A stretch of 64,000 nucleotides of DNA from an uncultured Pseudomonadales bacterium. GTDB lineage: Bacteria > Pseudomonadota > Gammaproteobacteria > Pseudomonadales > Cellvibrionaceae. The notes under the pieces are model-generated. The model was not told the origin of the DNA, searched no databases, and saw nothing but the letters and a program-made list of their open reading frames with translations. Within the stretch, counting starts at the first letter, position 1. Each line of letters starts with the position of its first letter. The stretch lies in contig CANKXO010000001.1 in NCBI GenBank assembly GCA_947487765.1, forward strand, positions 1,054,001-1,118,000, written 5' to 3'. Below, piece after piece: positions 1-9,200 of the stretch. The position numbers and the translations under genes were made by a program.

Positions 1-2
1 CG

Positions 3-458
3 ATTTTATTAAATCGATATTTGCGTGGTCCTATGGGATATGTTGGCGAGGCGATCCGCGAGAACGAATTGCGTGTTGAGTATTTAGGCACCTCTGCTCA
101 TCGAGCTGTACATATCAAATATATTATTGCTGCAGCTGTTTCTGGTATCGGTGGTGTTCTGTGGGCATTAGCACTTGGGCATGTTGATCCGGAAATGACG
201 AATTGGACAACGTCAGGGCAATTTGTCTTTGTTTCCATATTAAGTGGTACAGGCAATATTGTAGCGCCCTTGTTTGGTACTTTCATTCTAGAAATCGTAC
301 GTGTTTATGCTGTAGAGGCTTCACCCAACACCTGGCAGATGATTTTAGGAACATTGATGTTATTAACAATCATATTTCTTCCAAAAGGTTTGTGGTCACT
401 AATACAAAAAAAGAAAGCGGCTATATCAACGCAGAAAATGGCAGGGAGTGAATCATGA
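3..458 (+). CDS. LivM-like branched-chain ABC transporter permease, 3' part only
   Basis: The reading frame is open from the first complete codon of the window, so the gene begins upstream and only about 151 C-terminal residues are seen. The visible part contains the cytoplasmic coupling loop typical of LivM permeases (GYVGEAIRENELRVEYLG, the equivalent of G-x-x-x-x-A-I-R-E-x-E). Hydrophobic segments and a lysine-rich tail (SLIQKKKAA) follow. Members of this family form the inner-membrane channel with LivH and pass branched-chain amino acids, urea, amides or other small organic acids. The stop overlaps the ATG of the next ATPase gene (ATGA), so the two are translationally coupled. The substrate cannot be read from this fragment; the catabolic genes downstream suggest something other than a branched-chain amino acid. 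Confidence 0.9.
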   Translation: MLLNRYLRGPMGYVGEAIRENELRVEYLGTSAHRAVHIKYIIAAAVSGIGGVLWALALGHVDPEMTNWTTSGQFVFVSILSGTGNIVAPLFGTFILEIVRVYAVEASPNTWQMILGTLMLLTIIFLPKGLWSLIQKKKAAISTQKMAGSES

Positions 459-1225
459 GTGTTATTTTGGAGACGGTTAATCTTGAGCGTACTTTTGGTG
501 CTGTTGTCGCTGCTGCTGATATTAATATCACTATTAACTCTGGAGAAGTGGTTGGTGTTATTGGTTCAAATGGGGCGGGGAAAACAACCTTTGTCAATAT
601 GGTGACAGGTTATTTAGCTCCTAGTGGTGGTGAAATTAGATATCGTGGTAACTCAATCGTGGGAAAACCTACGCGAGACATTACTCGATTAGGCATTTGT
701 CGTTCATTTCAGATTCCTCAATTATTTTTAGAGTTATCGGTTCTCGATAACATAATCATCGCATTAACGATTGCAAAGCAAGAAAAACCTTCATTGTTAC
801 AACCAGCAGTCACAACACAGTTAATTGATGAAGCAATGACAATTCTTAATCGATTTCAAGTGAGTCAGTACGCCGAGCAAGAAGTAGGCGTTTTAGCACA
901 AGGTATTCGAAAGCTGGTTGATATTGCAATGGCGACCGTTGGTAACCCCGAGCTATTGTTTTTAGATGAACCCACCAGTGGTGTGAGCGCCGACGAAAAA
1001 ATGCAAATCATGAATGTTTTGATGAGCGCTCTAAAAACCACAGGCACGGCAGTTTTATTTATTGAGCATGATATGGAAATAGTTGAAGCATTCGCTCCTC
1101 GTGTTATTGCATTTTATGAAGGCACTGTTCTTATAGACGCACCCACAACGGAAGTTTTACAAGATGACCGTGTTCGTGAGTTTGTGATAGGAACTGAATT
1201 TCATCGGCAGACTGAAACTAATTAG
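455..1225 (+). CDS. LivG-like ABC transporter ATP-binding protein
   Basis: 256 residues. The Walker A motif GSNGAGKTT lies near residue 38, Walker B with its catalytic Glu (LLFLDEPTSG) near residue 170, and the switch histidine in FIEHDME near residue 205. The signature region reads LAQGIRKLVDIA instead of a textbook LSGGQ, which is common in LivG-type ATPases. It powers the importer whose permease precedes it and pairs with the second ATPase downstream. The start ATG at 455 overlaps the permease stop. LivG identity is favoured over LivF because of the gene order (M-G-F) and the C-terminal sequence around the fifth-helix region. Cytoplasmic, membrane-associated. Confidence 0.92.
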   Translation: MSVILETVNLERTFGAVVAAADINITINSGEVVGVIGSNGAGKTTFVNMVTGYLAPSGGEIRYRGNSIVGKPTRDITRLGICRSFQIPQLFLELSVLDNIIIALTIAKQEKPSLLQPAVTTQLIDEAMTILNRFQVSQYAEQEVGVLAQGIRKLVDIAMATVGNPELLFLDEPTSGVSADEKMQIMNVLMSALKTTGTAVLFIEHDMEIVEAFAPRVIAFYEGTVLIDAPTTEVLQDDRVREFVIGTEFHRQTETN

Positions 1226-1241
1226 ATCGGAGGAATTAACT

Positions 1242-1886
1242 ATGTTAACTGTCAATAATATCAGCTTATCGATTCAGAAGGTGCCGATCTTAAATAATGT
1301 GGAGTTATCGGTTGAAAAGGGAAAAACGGTAGGGTTGATTGGTCGTAATGGCGCTGGAAAAACAACATTGATGAGGGCCATTATGGGTTTACTTTCTCCT
1401 AAATCAGGGGAAATATTTTTTAAACAAAATGCACTTCATAATTCCTCTCCATCTTCTCGTGCAATATTGGGAATTGGGTATCTACCTGAAGATAGACGTT
1501 TGGTTCCTCACTTTACCGTCGAAGAAAATATCATGGTGCCATTGTGGGCCACCAAAAAAGACAAAAATTTAGACCGTTTGAAATGGGTTTATGAACTCAT
1601 GCCAGAAATCAGCCGTTTTTCTGATCGCCGCGCATTGACGCTAAGTGGTGGACAGCAGAAATTAGTGGCGCTAGCCAGGGCTATGGTTGTGGGGTCTGAT
1701 TTGCTATTACTGGATGAACCTTTTGAGGGAGTAGCACCTGCATTGGCACAGCGACTCATGGAAGTCATTTCACAACTAAAAGAAGAAAACCTATCCGTTT
1801 TAATTTCTGAATCTGATTATACCCATTCGAAAAAAGTCGTCGATAAAGTGTATTCAATCGAAAGAGGAGCAATCAATGAAATGTAG
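1242..1886 (+). CDS. LivF-like ABC transporter ATP-binding protein
   Basis: 214 residues, slightly shorter than a typical LivF (about 235). Walker A is GRNGAGKTTLMRAIMGL near residue 36, the signature is LSGGQQKLVALARAM near 138, and Walker B is LLLLDEPFEGVAP near 158. The phrase GIGYLPEDRRLVPHFTVEEN before the signature is characteristic of LivF proteins. The switch position after Walker B reads LISESDYTH, where most LivF proteins have E at this point without His, so this is not abnormal. A strong ribosome site (ggagg at 1231-1235) precedes the ATG. It completes an M-G-F importer set. Its binding protein and LivH permease are presumably upstream of the window. Confidence 0.92.
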   Translation: MLTVNNISLSIQKVPILNNVELSVEKGKTVGLIGRNGAGKTTLMRAIMGLLSPKSGEIFFKQNALHNSSPSSRAILGIGYLPEDRRLVPHFTVEENIMVPLWATKKDKNLDRLKWVYELMPEISRFSDRRALTLSGGQQKLVALARAMVVGSDLLLLDEPFEGVAPALAQRLMEVISQLKEENLSVLISESDYTHSKKVVDKVYSIERGAINEM

Positions 1887-1937
1887 CATTATTCAATAAC
1901 TGAAAACCAAAAAATGATAATAATATTGGAGAAGAAA

Positions 1938-2882
1938 ATGATTAGATTACTGTTTATTACTGGACTCATTAATTTAGGCATGATTAATTTTTTATATGCA
2001 GAGGATTGGACAAAGTCAAAATGGGGGCCTGAGGATGAAATAGGCGCAGCTAATCGCATTACCCCAAGCAGTGTATTAGAAGCATCAAAAATGATTAAAA
2101 CGGGGAAGACCTATAACCTGGGGATAATTATTGATAAAAATACACCTGCTTTCGCCCCTCGTTCGATGAGCTTGACAGTATTACAGCCAAACCAAATATC
2201 GACTAAGGGATTAGGGGATAACCATATGACGTATAACGACGATATATTTACAGGCTGGTTGGGAATAGGCTCACAAATCGATGGTCTTTCACATATAGGA
2301 ATAGATCACATTTATTATAATGGTCATAAAGATTCTGATATTGCTAAAGCAGATGGCATGGTTAAGCTCGGTCTTGAGAAGCTCCCTCCTATTGTTACAC
2401 GGGGTGTTCTGCTTGATATGGCGGCTTACTATGGGGTTGATATCGTAAAAGAAGGCACAGCTTATACAAAAAAAGATATTATGGCAGTGGCAAAAAATCA
2501 AGGGGTAGAAATACGTAAAGGTGATGTTGTTTTATTTCATTCAGGTTGGTTAGAACTGCTTGATGGTGAAAATAAAGATCATAAACGTTATGTCAGTGTT
2601 GAGCCGGGTTTAGGAAAAAGTGGGGCGCAATACCTTGCTGAAAAAGAGGTGGTTGCTGTTGGCGCAGATACTTGGGGTGTAGAAGCATTACCTTTTCCTG
2701 AAGGAACAGGTGTTTTTGAAATACACCAAATATTGATTCCTAAAAATGGTATATATCTTTTAGAAAATATGGATACTCGTGAGTTAGCAAAAGATAAAGC
2801 ATGGGAATTTATGTTTGTTTTGGGTACAACACGAATTCGTGGCGCAGTACAAATGATGATTAACCCAACAGCCATCCGTTAA
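1938..2882 (+). CDS. Exported cyclase-family (kynurenine-formamidase-like) hydrolase
   Basis: About 314 residues. I start it at the ATG at 1938, which has a ggagaag ribosome site at 1928-1934. This gives a clear signal peptide (MIRLLFITGLINLGMINFLYAED), so the enzyme is periplasmic. The core carries the cyclase-family metal motif as GSQIDGLSHIGIDH, the Q-x-D-G-x-x-H variant of the family's H-x-G-T-H-x-D-x-P-x-H. WGVEALPFPEG and a C-terminal HQILIPKNGIYLLEN segment are also typical. Family members hydrolyse amide, ester or lactone bonds using a divalent metal. Its position between the importer and two dehydrogenases suggests it prepares the imported substrate in the periplasm. The exact substrate is unknown. 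Confidence 0.82.
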   Translation: MIRLLFITGLINLGMINFLYAEDWTKSKWGPEDEIGAANRITPSSVLEASKMIKTGKTYNLGIIIDKNTPAFAPRSMSLTVLQPNQISTKGLGDNHMTYNDDIFTGWLGIGSQIDGLSHIGIDHIYYNGHKDSDIAKADGMVKLGLEKLPPIVTRGVLLDMAAYYGVDIVKEGTAYTKKDIMAVAKNQGVEIRKGDVVLFHSGWLELLDGENKDHKRYVSVEPGLGKSGAQYLAEKEVVAVGADTWGVEALPFPEGTGVFEIHQILIPKNGIYLLENMDTRELAKDKAWEFMFVLGTTRIRGAVQMMINPTAIR

Positions 2883-2888
2883 TACTTG

Positions 2889-2936
2889 AATATTTCCTCT
2901 GATTGAAAGCAAGCTGTCTTATTCATAGGAAATATT
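2889..2936 (+). other. Intercistronic inverted repeat between cyclase and alcohol dehydrogenase genes
   Basis: Two perfect 10-base arms (AATATTTCCT at 2889-2898 and its complement at 2927-2936) are separated by 28 bases. No T-run follows, so this is more likely an mRNA-processing or partial-attenuation hairpin than a full terminator. The next gene follows after 39 bases. Confidence 0.35.
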
Positions 2937-2975
2937 TAATTCATATAACTAAAAGTATAATTTATAGATAAGACG

Positions 2976-4133
2976 ATGAATAATTTTATTTTTAATACCT
3001 CAAAAAGTGTTCGTTTCGGTGTAGGCTTACTGTCTAGTATCGGTGAAATTGCAAAGAACGAAATAGGGCAGCGTATTATGCTGGTGACTGACCCTGGGAT
3101 GATGGCAACTGGTATTATTGAGAGGGCACTTACCATTCTTTCTCTTTCAAATATTGATGTTGAGCTGTATAGCGATGTCGCTGCCGATCCACCAGAGGCC
3201 GTGATATTGGATGCGGTTGAGCGGGCAAAAGAAAGAAATGTAGACGGTGTCATTGGTATTGGCGGAGGGTCTTCTTTAGATGTTGCGAAATTAATTGCTT
3301 TATTAGTTCCTAAAAATGACACGTTAGAAAATGCTTATGGCATTAATAATGCAAAAGGACCACGACTTCCTCTTTTATTGATTCCCACAACAGCAGGGAC
3401 AGGTTCCGAAGTGACGCCAATATCAATAGTAACGACGGGTATTAATGAGAAAATGGGTGTTGTATCACCTGTTATTCTACCTGACATAGCAATCCTTGAT
3501 CCTGAGCTGACAGTAGGGTTGCCGCCCCATATCAGTGCGGCGACTGGAATTGATGCAATGGTGCACGCTATTGAAGCCTATGCATCTGCCAGCCCGAATA
3601 ATAATCCTGTGTCAAAAATAATGGCAGAAAAAGCACTTAGCTTATTAAGCCATTCTATTTTGCTGGCTGTACGTGAGGGCGATAATATAGAGGCTCGTTC
3701 CAATATGTTACTTGGCTCAATGTTAGCGGGGCAGGCTTTTGCCAATTCGCCGGTGGCTGCAGTTCATGCTTTAGCTTACCCTTTAGGTGGGCATTTTCAT
3801 ATCCCACATGGCTTGTCTAATGCGCTTGTTTTACCTCATGTCTTACGTTTTAATATAGAGACATCGGCCAGCTCATATACTGATCTTGCGCCTATTGCCT
3901 TCCCTGATTTGATTCAACTACAAGGTCAGGAAAGAGCCGAAGCATTTTGCGAACGCTTGGCACAACTCTCAAAAGCGTGTGGTTTACAACAAACTTTGAG
4001 AGAGATGAATATTCCAAAAGATAGTTTACCGAAACTTGCCGCTGATGCGATGAAGCAAACGCGGCTATTAATTAATAATCCTCGTGAAATAAATGAAGCA
4101 GATGCTTTAAAAATTTATACATCGTCCTATTGA
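2976..4133 (+). CDS. Iron-containing alcohol dehydrogenase (possible 4-hydroxybutyrate dehydrogenase)
   Basis: 385 residues, the normal length for group III Fe-ADHs. The NAD-binding motif GIGGGSSLDVAK is near residue 95 and the PTTAGTGSEVTP segment near residue 137. The metal-ligand region reads TGIDAMVHAIEAY (Asp/His) followed by VHALAYPLGGHFHIPHG (two further His), so all four expected iron ligands appear to be present. The family oxidises alcohols to aldehydes with NAD. A GabD-like dehydrogenase starts only 10 bases after this gene's stop. A paired reaction such as 4-hydroxybutyrate to succinate semialdehyde to succinate is therefore the simplest reading, but this is an inference from context; 1,3-propanediol or lactaldehyde activities are possible alternatives. 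Confidence 0.88.
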   Translation: MNNFIFNTSKSVRFGVGLLSSIGEIAKNEIGQRIMLVTDPGMMATGIIERALTILSLSNIDVELYSDVAADPPEAVILDAVERAKERNVDGVIGIGGGSSLDVAKLIALLVPKNDTLENAYGINNAKGPRLPLLLIPTTAGTGSEVTPISIVTTGINEKMGVVSPVILPDIAILDPELTVGLPPHISAATGIDAMVHAIEAYASASPNNNPVSKIMAEKALSLLSHSILLAVREGDNIEARSNMLLGSMLAGQAFANSPVAAVHALAYPLGGHFHIPHGLSNALVLPHVLRFNIETSASSYTDLAPIAFPDLIQLQGQERAEAFCERLAQLSKACGLQQTLREMNIPKDSLPKLAADAMKQTRLLINNPREINEADALKIYTSSY

Positions 4134-4143
4134 GAGTAATACT

Positions 4144-5595
4144 ATGGCTTTAACATTGAATGATCCAACGCTTCTGGAAACACGTGCCTATGTTGCAGGT
4201 GAATGGGTATCCAGTGAGGAAACAATGGCTGTGACTAACCCTGCAACGGGTGAGGTTGTTGCAAATGTCGCTAACCTTGGTGCAGAAGCAGTCAAAACTG
4301 CAATTGATACTGCTTATGAAGCGCAAAAAAAATGGGCATCTAAAACAGCCAAAGCGCGATCTGAAATCTTATTAAAGTGGAATACTTTATTGCTAGAAAA
4401 CCAAGAGGATCTGGCTCAAATACTCACTGCCGAAATGGGCAAGCCGTTGGCAGAAGCTCGTGGCGAGGTTGCTTATGGTGCCAGCTTTCTTCAATGGTTT
4501 GCAGAAGAAGGGCGTCGTGTCTATGGTGACGTTATTCCTGGTCACTTAGAAGATAAAAGAATTGTTGTCATAAAACAGCCTATTGGTGTTGTTGGTTCTA
4601 TTACGCCTTGGAATTTTCCTAATGCCATGATAGCCCGGAAAGTGGGCCCTGCATTAGCCGCTGGTTGTGGCTTCGTTGGTAGGCCTGCTGAAAAAACGCC
4701 ATTGTCAGCGCTTGCAATGGCGGTATTAGCCGAACGTGCGGGTTTGCCAAAAGGTATTTTTAGCATTGTGACAGGTATAGATGCAAAGGGAATGGGGCAA
4801 GAGCTATGTAGCAATCCAAAGGTGCGTAAGTTAACTTTTACAGGATCAACACAAGTTGGCCGCATTCTAATGAGTCAGTGCGCACATGATATTAAAAAAT
4901 TATCACTGGAGTTAGGAGGTAATGCGCCCTTTATCGTATTCGACGACGCTGATTTGGATAAAGCTGTTGAAGGTGCGATTATCGCCAAGTATCGTAATTC
5001 AGGTCAAACCTGTGTTTGTGCAAATAGAATATATGTACAAAATGGTGTCTATGATAAGTTTGCAGAAAAATTAGCGGCAACAACTTCTGCACTTAAAGTA
5101 GGTAACGGTATAGAGGCGAACGTTAATATTGGTCCATTGATTGATAAGGCAGGAATCGCAAAAGTTGAAGATCACCTTGCGGATGCAGTAGCCAAAGGGG
5201 CAAAAGTATTAACTGGTGGTCAACGCTCTGATCATGGAGAGTTATTTTTTCAGCCTACTGTCATATCAGACATTTCACAGGACATGAAAATTTTAAAAGA
5301 AGAAACCTTTGGTCCTTTAGCTCCGTTAGTGCGATTTGAATCAGACGAGGAGGTCATTGACATGGCTAACGATACTGAGTTTGGTTTAGCCTCGTACTTT
5401 TATAGTAATAATTTAAGTCGCGTATGGCATGTTTCTGAAGCTCTGGATTATGGCATGGTTGGCGTTAATACAGGCTTAATTTCTACTGCAGAAGTTCCTT
5501 TTGGTGGAATTAAATCATCAGGATTGGGACGGGAAGGCTCTAAATATGGCATCGAAGATTATTTAGAAATGAAATATATTTGCATGAGCATCTAA
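4144..5595 (+). CDS. gabD: Succinate-semialdehyde dehydrogenase, GabD type
   Basis: 483 residues, matching E. coli GabD in length and closely in sequence as I remember it (LSLELGGNAPFIVFDDADLD, GREGSKYGIEDYLEMKY at the C-terminus). The catalytic pair is intact: Glu256 in LELGGN and Cys290 in GQTCVCANR. The cofactor-binding Lys of most aldehyde dehydrogenases (K-P-A-E) is replaced by Arg180 in GFVGRPAEKTP, which some SSADHs also show and which may affect NADP/NAD preference. It oxidises succinate semialdehyde to succinate for the TCA cycle. It is translated close behind the Fe-ADH and is the last gene before a hairpin, so it ends the importer-cyclase-ADH-GabD operon. Confidence 0.93.
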   Translation: MALTLNDPTLLETRAYVAGEWVSSEETMAVTNPATGEVVANVANLGAEAVKTAIDTAYEAQKKWASKTAKARSEILLKWNTLLLENQEDLAQILTAEMGKPLAEARGEVAYGASFLQWFAEEGRRVYGDVIPGHLEDKRIVVIKQPIGVVGSITPWNFPNAMIARKVGPALAAGCGFVGRPAEKTPLSALAMAVLAERAGLPKGIFSIVTGIDAKGMGQELCSNPKVRKLTFTGSTQVGRILMSQCAHDIKKLSLELGGNAPFIVFDDADLDKAVEGAIIAKYRNSGQTCVCANRIYVQNGVYDKFAEKLAATTSALKVGNGIEANVNIGPLIDKAGIAKVEDHLADAVAKGAKVLTGGQRSDHGELFFQPTVISDISQDMKILKEETFGPLAPLVRFESDEEVIDMANDTEFGLASYFYSNNLSRVWHVSEALDYGMVGVNTGLISTAEVPFGGIKSSGLGREGSKYGIEDYLEMKYICMSI

Positions 5596-5608
5596 CCATT
5601 TAACTCGC

Positions 5609-5650
5609 CCACTATTGAATAGGAGAATATATTTTCCTATTCAATAGTGG
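5609..5650 (+). terminator. Strong hairpin after the gabD operon
   Basis: A perfect 16-base inverted repeat (CCACTATTGAATAGGA at 5609-5624, complement at 5635-5650). It extends by a G-U and two A-U pairs to a four-base tata loop. It lies 14 bases after the gabD stop. The downstream bases (cattctt) are not a clean T-run, so it could act as a processing or 3'-stabilising hairpin as well as a terminator. Confidence 0.6.
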
Positions 5651-6261
5651 CATTCTTGCTTGCACATAAAATAATTTATAGAAAAACATCATTTCACATG
5701 AACGCCGCCAGTTTATGAAAAATACTTCCTATATAAATATGAAAATATTCTTCACTATATTGCCTATCTAAATTACTTATTAACTACTGCACTATTTATT
5801 TTATTCATCTTTTTTATCTTTTTCATCGACAATTCTATTCCCTAATAAATTTTCTTTTCTTTTTAAATTTTATTTATTTTAAAAATTAAATACAGCCATT
5901 CAAAATATTAATGAGCAGTATTAATATTTATGAACGCTTGACATAAATTTTTTCAACAGTAAGAAAGATAATGAAAATGGCGACAATTTTTTATTTTTGA
6001 AAATTGCTTACTTGATTGAGATCAAAGTAATGATAATAAATGTAGGAATGAGACAAAAATAACTATTAATTAATTTTTACGTATTTTTTAATAATGTTTT
6101 AAGTTAGCTATTTATTTTTATAAAAAATAAATAAAGTAAAAACTTATTAAACAATTTATATCGATAGAGAAAATGATTTTTATTGCGGAACTAGTTCGCA
6201 TTAAATTCAATTTCTTAACGTATACAATGCGGCACCGAAAAAATTCACCTTAGGATTGCTA
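5651..6261. other. AT-rich intergenic region before the giant exported protein
   Basis: About 610 bases of very AT-rich DNA with frequent stops in all frames. I found no convincing ORF or RNA gene. It must hold the promoter of the 1793-residue gene. The base composition (poly-A/T tracts around 5860-5890 and 6050-6150) would suit H-NS-type silencing or intrinsic curvature, but no specific site could be assigned. Confidence 0.5.
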
Positions 6262-9200
6262 ATGAAATCTTTCTATTATGCGGTATGTCTTTATGTTTCC
6301 TGTGTGAGCTTATCTCACGCAGCAGTTTTTAGTACAGAAGGTTTTGAAACCTTAAATAAAGTTTATGAGCTAGACCAAGAACCTACCGGTAATGGCACCG
6401 ATTACTTTGGTCTTTGGAAAGATGGCGGATCAAAGGTCAGTCAAAAAACCCAAGAAAGGTACGCGGGTGGGCATAGTATTGTTTTAGAACCCATTGAAGC
6501 GAACTATCAAGATGCTAACGGCAATCCAAAACCGTTTTATGGCACATTTTATTCCAAACCTATCGATTTTTCTCAGTCATCAAGTGTCAGTATAGATTTC
6601 AATCATATTGTTACGAATAGTAATATTAATTTTGAAAATCTAGGCAATTTTGCAGTTGAGGTCTCTAACAAAGGTGGTGAACCTGGATCATTTACGTCAG
6701 TTCTTTCTGTGGATGCCAGTGGCGATAGAGTCGTTAAGAGCTCCAGTTCTCAATGGTTGGGTGACGAATTAAAAGAGTGTTTGCTATTAATTTTGCCGCC
6801 AGCAATAGAAACGTGTCGTCTGATTGCCAAGACCAAACACGGTGCTGGGTTAGGTGCTGATGATACACGCGAATATTGGAATAGTAACTTCGTTATTATT
6901 CCACAGGAATTATTATCGAAGAATACGGTTATTCGATTTAAAGGCTATTTAAATACAGCATTCCCTAAAACCAAAGTCTTTTTTGATGAGGTCACTATTA
7001 GTTATGACGGCGGTGCACCAGAGTTCAGTGAAGATACTATTTCACCTCAAAATGATTTGCCCCACCCTGAACGTGTCGCTTATGACCATGCGACGTTTGA
7101 TACTGATGATGCAGCCGGTTGGGGAATCTGGAAAGATGGTGGTCGTAATGCTTATACCACGCCATTCCTCGCAGAACAAAATAGAAACGTTGCATTGCGT
7201 GATCGTTATGTTGAAGGTAAATCTAATGGGACTGATCCGACTACTGGAGAAAGTTTAGGTGATCATAAGCCTAATTATTCCTCTATTTATACGGCAAATA
7301 CTGACTTTACTCGAGCACAATCCTTGCAGTTAGAGTTTTCATTTGTCGGTTATGGTATGGACATTGCGGACAATGACAGTTTTGAATTGTCTATCTCAAC
7401 CAATGCTGGGGTTGATTTTACACCGGTGAAAAAATGGTATGCCGGTAAAGATTTTATTAACTTAAAACGTTACAACGCCATTGTTTCTATACCCGGTAAC
7501 TTAACGTCAACCAGAAAATTAACGACGACAACGATTCTACGTATTCAAGCAAAAGGTAAGGATATACGTGATCAAGTCTATATTGATAATGTTAAAGTAT
7601 TTACCGTTGGCTCACAGGCATCTCCTGCAGGAACACCACTTAATCTCAACTGGAGCAGCTTTAAAAGTACAGAAACACACTTAGCTGCTAATCCTGCCAC
7701 TCCGACTTACGATTTAATTAACAGCACATTAATTAAAAACTATAGTCCAGGCAATTTTGAAGGCGCCAATGGTGAAGTCCCTAACTTTCCTTGTATTTAT
7801 GGTGCCGTTGAACATACCGATTTGTCACATCCTGGACATGGTCCACACATCACACAATTGTTTGATAATACTTTAGGCACTAATGTCTTTGCCTTTGATA
7901 TTCATCAGTCAGACCATCGCCCGTTTAAGAGTGATACTGATCGTGCAGTGGCTACACCGGATACTGACCGCTGTCGTACCGATGGTAAATTTAATGATCG
8001 TCAACGGGTTGAGATTAAAGCCTATGCAGAATCCCACGACCATCAGTTAGCGACTGAAGGTGAAACGCACTTTATGGCGTGGCGCTTTAAAATACCTACA
8101 GGTTTTCAAGCATCGGATAAATTTACACACTTGCATCAGCTGAAACCAAAAGGTGGCCCTAATGCCAGAATGCCATTAATTACTTTGTCAGCGGCTGCGG
8201 CTAAAAATGAAGTCACTTATGATGCCAATGGAAATGTCATTAGTACGGTAGAAAGTTCTCCAGCGGTATTGAATCTACGTTATTCACCAACTACTGCGCC
8301 ACAAGTGACTATTGTCAGTGCGCCATTATCTGAACTGGAAGGTAAATGGGTGCAAGTGTTAGAGAAAGTAACCTTTGGCACTGAGAACGAAGGGCGATAT
8401 GAATTACTAATTACCGATCCATTTAATTTAGAAGCCAAACCTATTATGGCGTTTTCCTCTTACAGTTTACCGACTTGGAAAGGCGGTGACTTTGTACGGG
8501 CTAAATGGGGCATCTATCGCAGTATTGTACAAGGCGATAAATTACGGGATGAGCAAATTCAATTTGCTGACTTTGTAATCAGTGAAATTAATGCACCGAA
8601 TGCACAGTACGGTAGCTTGCTCGACTTTGGTTACTACGTGAATAGCCTGACGGGTGGCAATGCACCGTCAGTGCCAACAGACAAATACACCTGGCGTTAT
8701 GATGGTACCGCTGCCGATGATACCGTGCATATCCGACAAGGTGTTGACTCAGTTGAAGCGGTCATCAATGGTGTGGCGCAGAAACTAACGACGACGCAAA
8801 CACGCCGACTCTTTATCAGTGTTGCTGGTGGTAACGATTCAGTAATAGTTGATGAAGACGTTGACTACGGTACCTTGGAAATTAAAGGGGGGGCGGGTAA
8901 CGACACTATTGTTGGTGGTCGTGGCAACGATAAACTTTATGGAGAAGCGGGCAACGATATCATTGTCGGTGGTGCAGGTAATGACATACTACGTGGTAGC
9001 GATGGCGAAGACACCATTATAGGCGGCTTCGGTCAGGACGATGTTAATGGTAACGCAGGCGATGACACCCAGCTGAGTGATAACCGCGATATCGTACGTA
9101 ATGACTTTAGCAACACCATGATTACTAATGTCACCCAGCTACCGGATTTACCGAAAGCTTCCTGGTTTCGCTCGCAGAGTAGTTACTTGCGCCGTCACCA

